Below, piece by piece: positions 5,959-7,591 of a stretch of 7,591 bases of DNA (its first letter is position 1; each line of letters starts with the position of its first letter). Position numbers and translations under genes: made by a program. Where the stretch lies: contig JAGLEG010000197.1 in assembly GCA_023145185.1 (NCBI GenBank), positions 1-7,591 of the forward strand. The letters are read 5' to 3'. The notes beneath the pieces were generated by a model. The model had not been told where the DNA came from and ran no database searches. It was given only the letters and a program-made list of their open reading frames with translations. Source of the DNA: Thermoplasmata archaeon (lineage in GTDB: Archaea; Thermoplasmatota; Penumbrarchaeia; Penumbrarchaeales; Penumbrarchaeaceae).

Positions 5959-7591
5959 ATGATGGAGAAGTTAAGTTCAATTGCAATAATGTTGGTCCTG
6001 ATCAGCTCTGCTTTTATCATCCTCGACCCTGGTGCATCAGGTGAAGGGACCAGGCTACTTGTTGATAACTCCGCCTACAGATTGGCCCCCGATGAAGACA
6101 TCACAACGACCATGGAGGACGAGGAGTACAGCTCGAGATATTACTCATTGATGGGGGGCCTTTCGGTCCACTCCTTCGTAACCGACGCCGACTGGTTGAC
6201 CTTGGAAGACTCACAGGCCCTGAAGATGAACATGACGGATAACGAGGGGTTCTGGAGCCTCGACCAGGGTAGCGCATCTGACAGCTCCGGGAACAACAAT
6301 CACGGCACGCTCCACGGCCCCACAACGGTCGGGGGCATATCATCCAGCAGCCAGGCCCTGTCCTTCGACGGGGACGACTACGTCTCAATTCCCTACGATG
6401 ATACGCTCAATATCTCGGATGAGATCACGGTGGAGGCGTGGATCTACCCCACTTTCGACGACACCGGAGAACACATGATAGTGAGCAGGGGGGGAAACTG
6501 GAGCGAGGAGGATCCACAGTGCTACGAGCTGACCATGGACCGGGACCTGCCGTTATTTCAGATGAAGGTCGCAGGGTCCGAGGATTGGTATGGGATCGCC
6601 CCCGCGGAACCCATCACGAAGAATACGTGGCATCACATTGCCGGGGTCTACGATGGGGCCCGGTTCTACATCTACGTGGACGGGGTGAACCAGACAAGCA
6701 CTTTCACGGGGTGGGGTGGATCTTACATGGGCGAGGTTTACTCCGGAGGTCTCCCCACCGGGGACTACAATATTTCGATAGGCAGGAGGGTGCCGGCTAC
6801 CTGGGGCTCACTTTTCTACGAGGGCCATATCGACGAGGTTCGTATCTGGGACAGGGCGATCCCGGGAGAGGAGATCCTAAAGCACGCGGCGATCCCCGGG
6901 ACCATGTGTCTTAACCTGACGGGAACTCCGGACAACGGAGATGTGGGAGACCACAGCGTTGTGATCAATGTGACGGATGGCGAAGGCAGATACGATGAGC
7001 ACAGCTTCACACTGACCGTTGAGAACAAGGACCCGATCATACTGAGCGATGACGTTCTGGAGGTGCTTCAGGACGAGGAGTACAGCGTCCAGTACACAAG
7101 TGACGAGGAGGCAGGCGACCTCACGTGGAGCCTGGATACGGAGGCGGGCTGGTTATCCATGGACGAGGCGACGGGAGTGCTATCGGGCACCCCAACGTAT
7201 GCGGACGTTGGAGTCCAACAGGTGACCGTGGTCTTCTATGACGGCAACGGGGGGAGCGACACCTCCACGTTCGACCTTGAGGTGATCGATGTGAACGACC
7301 CGCCGTGGATAACCACCGATAACCTGTTGACGGCAACACAGGACCAATATTTCTACGTCGATTACAACGGGGACGACCTGGACGGGGAGGACCTGACCTG
7401 GTCCCTGGATAGCGATGCGAATTGGCTCTCCCTCGATACCTACTGGGGTATACTGAACGGGACCCCCACGAACGACGATGTGGGGACCTATGAGGTAAAT
7501 ATTACCGCATCCGATCCCAGGGGGCTCTCCAACTCGACAATATTCCAGCTGGAGGTGTTGAACGTGAACGACGTTCCCACCTGGGTGGATA
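5959..7591 (+). CDS. Secreted LamG-lectin and Ig-like-repeat surface protein, 3' partial
   Basis: The frame is open without a stop from ATG 5959 to the window end: 544 codons plus one base. Start choice rests on AGGTGG at 5945-5950 and the signal peptide that follows (hydrophobic 8-22, likely cleavage after ASG at 28). Residues ~92-309 are a LamG/concanavalin A-like domain: GFWSLDQGS, DSSGNNNHGTLHG, ALSFDGDDYVSIP, ITVEAWIYP, TWHHIAGVYDG, IYVDG and GHIDEVRIWDRAI. Residues 53-86 plus 314-357, 371-447 and 461-538 are putative-Ig/cadherin-like repeats with W-L-x-(L/M), G-T-P, D-V-G and N-D-P landmarks. The acidic residues in their loops suggest calcium binding, as in cadherin-like families (inference). 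Cysteines are only C188 (in the LamG) and C317 (just after it). Several N-x-S/T sequons are present. More repeats and a C-terminal anchor probably lie beyond the window. Likely an adhesin or glycan-binding cell-surface protein; ligand unknown. Confidence 0.88.
   Translation, partial: MMEKLSSIAIMLVLISSAFIILDPGASGEGTRLLVDNSAYRLAPDEDITTTMEDEEYSSRYYSLMGGLSVHSFVTDADWLTLEDSQALKMNMTDNEGFWSLDQGSASDSSGNNNHGTLHGPTTVGGISSSSQALSFDGDDYVSIPYDDTLNISDEITVEAWIYPTFDDTGEHMIVSRGGNWSEEDPQCYELTMDRDLPLFQMKVAGSEDWYGIAPAEPITKNTWHHIAGVYDGARFYIYVDGVNQTSTFTGWGGSYMGEVYSGGLPTGDYNISIGRRVPATWGSLFYEGHIDEVRIWDRAIPGEEILKHAAIPGTMCLNLTGTPDNGDVGDHSVVINVTDGEGRYDEHSFTLTVENKDPIILSDDVLEVLQDEEYSVQYTSDEEAGDLTWSLDTEAGWLSMDEATGVLSGTPTYADVGVQQVTVVFYDGNGGSDTSTFDLEVIDVNDPPWITTDNLLTATQDQYFYVDYNGDDLDGEDLTWSLDSDANWLSLDTYWGILNGTPTNDDVGTYEVNITASDPRGLSNSTIFQLEVLNVNDVPTWVD
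6115..7029 (+). other. Ig-like repeat split by an inserted LamG domain
   Basis: The N-terminal half of the first Ig-like repeat (residues 53-86, bases 6115-6216) ends just after W79-L-T-L. Its C-terminal half (residues 314-357, bases 6898-7029) resumes at L-N-L-T-G-T-P. Between them lies the LamG domain (bases ~6232-6885). From the repeat tryptophan to the G of GTP is 12 residues in both later repeats but 243 here, an excess of 231 residues, about one LamG domain with short linkers. Confidence 0.65.
6116..6132 (+). repeat. 17-base direct repeat, copy 1 (copy 2 at 7070-7086)
   Basis: AGGACGAGGAGTACAGC occurs identically at 6116-6132 and 7070-7086. Both encode D-E-E-Y-S at the start of an Ig-like repeat, in the same frame. 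It marks the homology between the split first repeat and the intact second one. Confidence 0.75.
7069..7572 (+). repeat. Two intact tandem ~90-residue Ig-like (He_PIG/cadherin-like) repeats
   Basis: Units begin at residue 371 and residue 461, an offset of 90. Both carry D-L-T-W-S-L-D, then W-L-S-(M/L)-D, G-x-L-x-G-T-P-T, D-V-G and a closing V-N-D motif. The last visible linker ends in V-N-D-V-P-T-W, which suggests a further unit begins as the window ends. Confidence 0.8.

Noticed and set aside
6438..6914. A 158-codon open frame on the + strand overlapping the LamG region
   Set aside because: It is a shifted-frame shadow. The frame from 5959 contains the complete series of LamG and Ig-like motifs through the same bases, and this one gives a Gly/Arg-rich sequence with no family pattern.
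6100..7591. Frameshift or pseudogene explanation for the interrupted first Ig-like repeat
   Set aside because: The frame stays open throughout and both halves and the LamG keep their hallmark residues, so a domain insertion explains it better than decay.

Overview
The window looks archaeal, most likely from the Thermoplasmatota or a related euryarchaeal lineage. This is inference. It rests on TATA-like AT-rich boxes about 45-50 bases before start codons, short GGAG/GGTGG-type ribosome binding sites, poly-T 3' ends, heavy use of AGG for arginine, and two very large cysteine-poor, Asn-glycosylation-sequon-rich secreted proteins built from Ig-like beta-sandwich repeats. No rRNA, tRNA, CRISPR array, transposase or other mobile-element gene was seen.

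Layout. (1) Positions 1-1176 (+) hold the C-terminal part of an SPFH/band-7 (flotillin-like) membrane scaffold protein; its N-terminus lies before the window. (2) Positions 1177-1281 form a convergent gap with a GC-rich hairpin and T-tracts serving as 3' ends for both strands. (3) Positions 1282-1662 (-) encode a small two-helix DUF4282 membrane protein with an acidic tail. (4) Positions 1797-5762 (-) encode a 1321-residue secreted protein. It has a signal peptide, many carboxypeptidase-regulatory-like beta-sandwich domains, an SbsA-type Ig-like domain, two tandem ~87-residue repeats, and one C-terminal membrane anchor with a short basic/acidic cytoplasmic tail. (5) Positions 5763-5958 are a divergent promoter region. 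(6) From 5959 to the window end (+) runs a second secreted protein, open for 544 codons with no stop. It has a signal peptide, a LamG/concanavalin A-like lectin domain, and putative-Ig (He_PIG/cadherin-like) repeats.

The genes point to a cell-envelope locus: two divergently transcribed surface proteins, one probably adhesive or sugar-binding, next to two membrane-organising proteins. No enzyme active site is visible in either surface protein. The most interesting structural signal is in the last gene. Its LamG domain appears to sit inside the first Ig-like repeat, splitting that repeat into two halves that flank the insert. The tandem juxtamembrane repeat of the 1321-residue protein and its membrane-edge CxxC pair also deserve attention. 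I see no convincing evidence of a novel defence, mobile or RNA-based system here.
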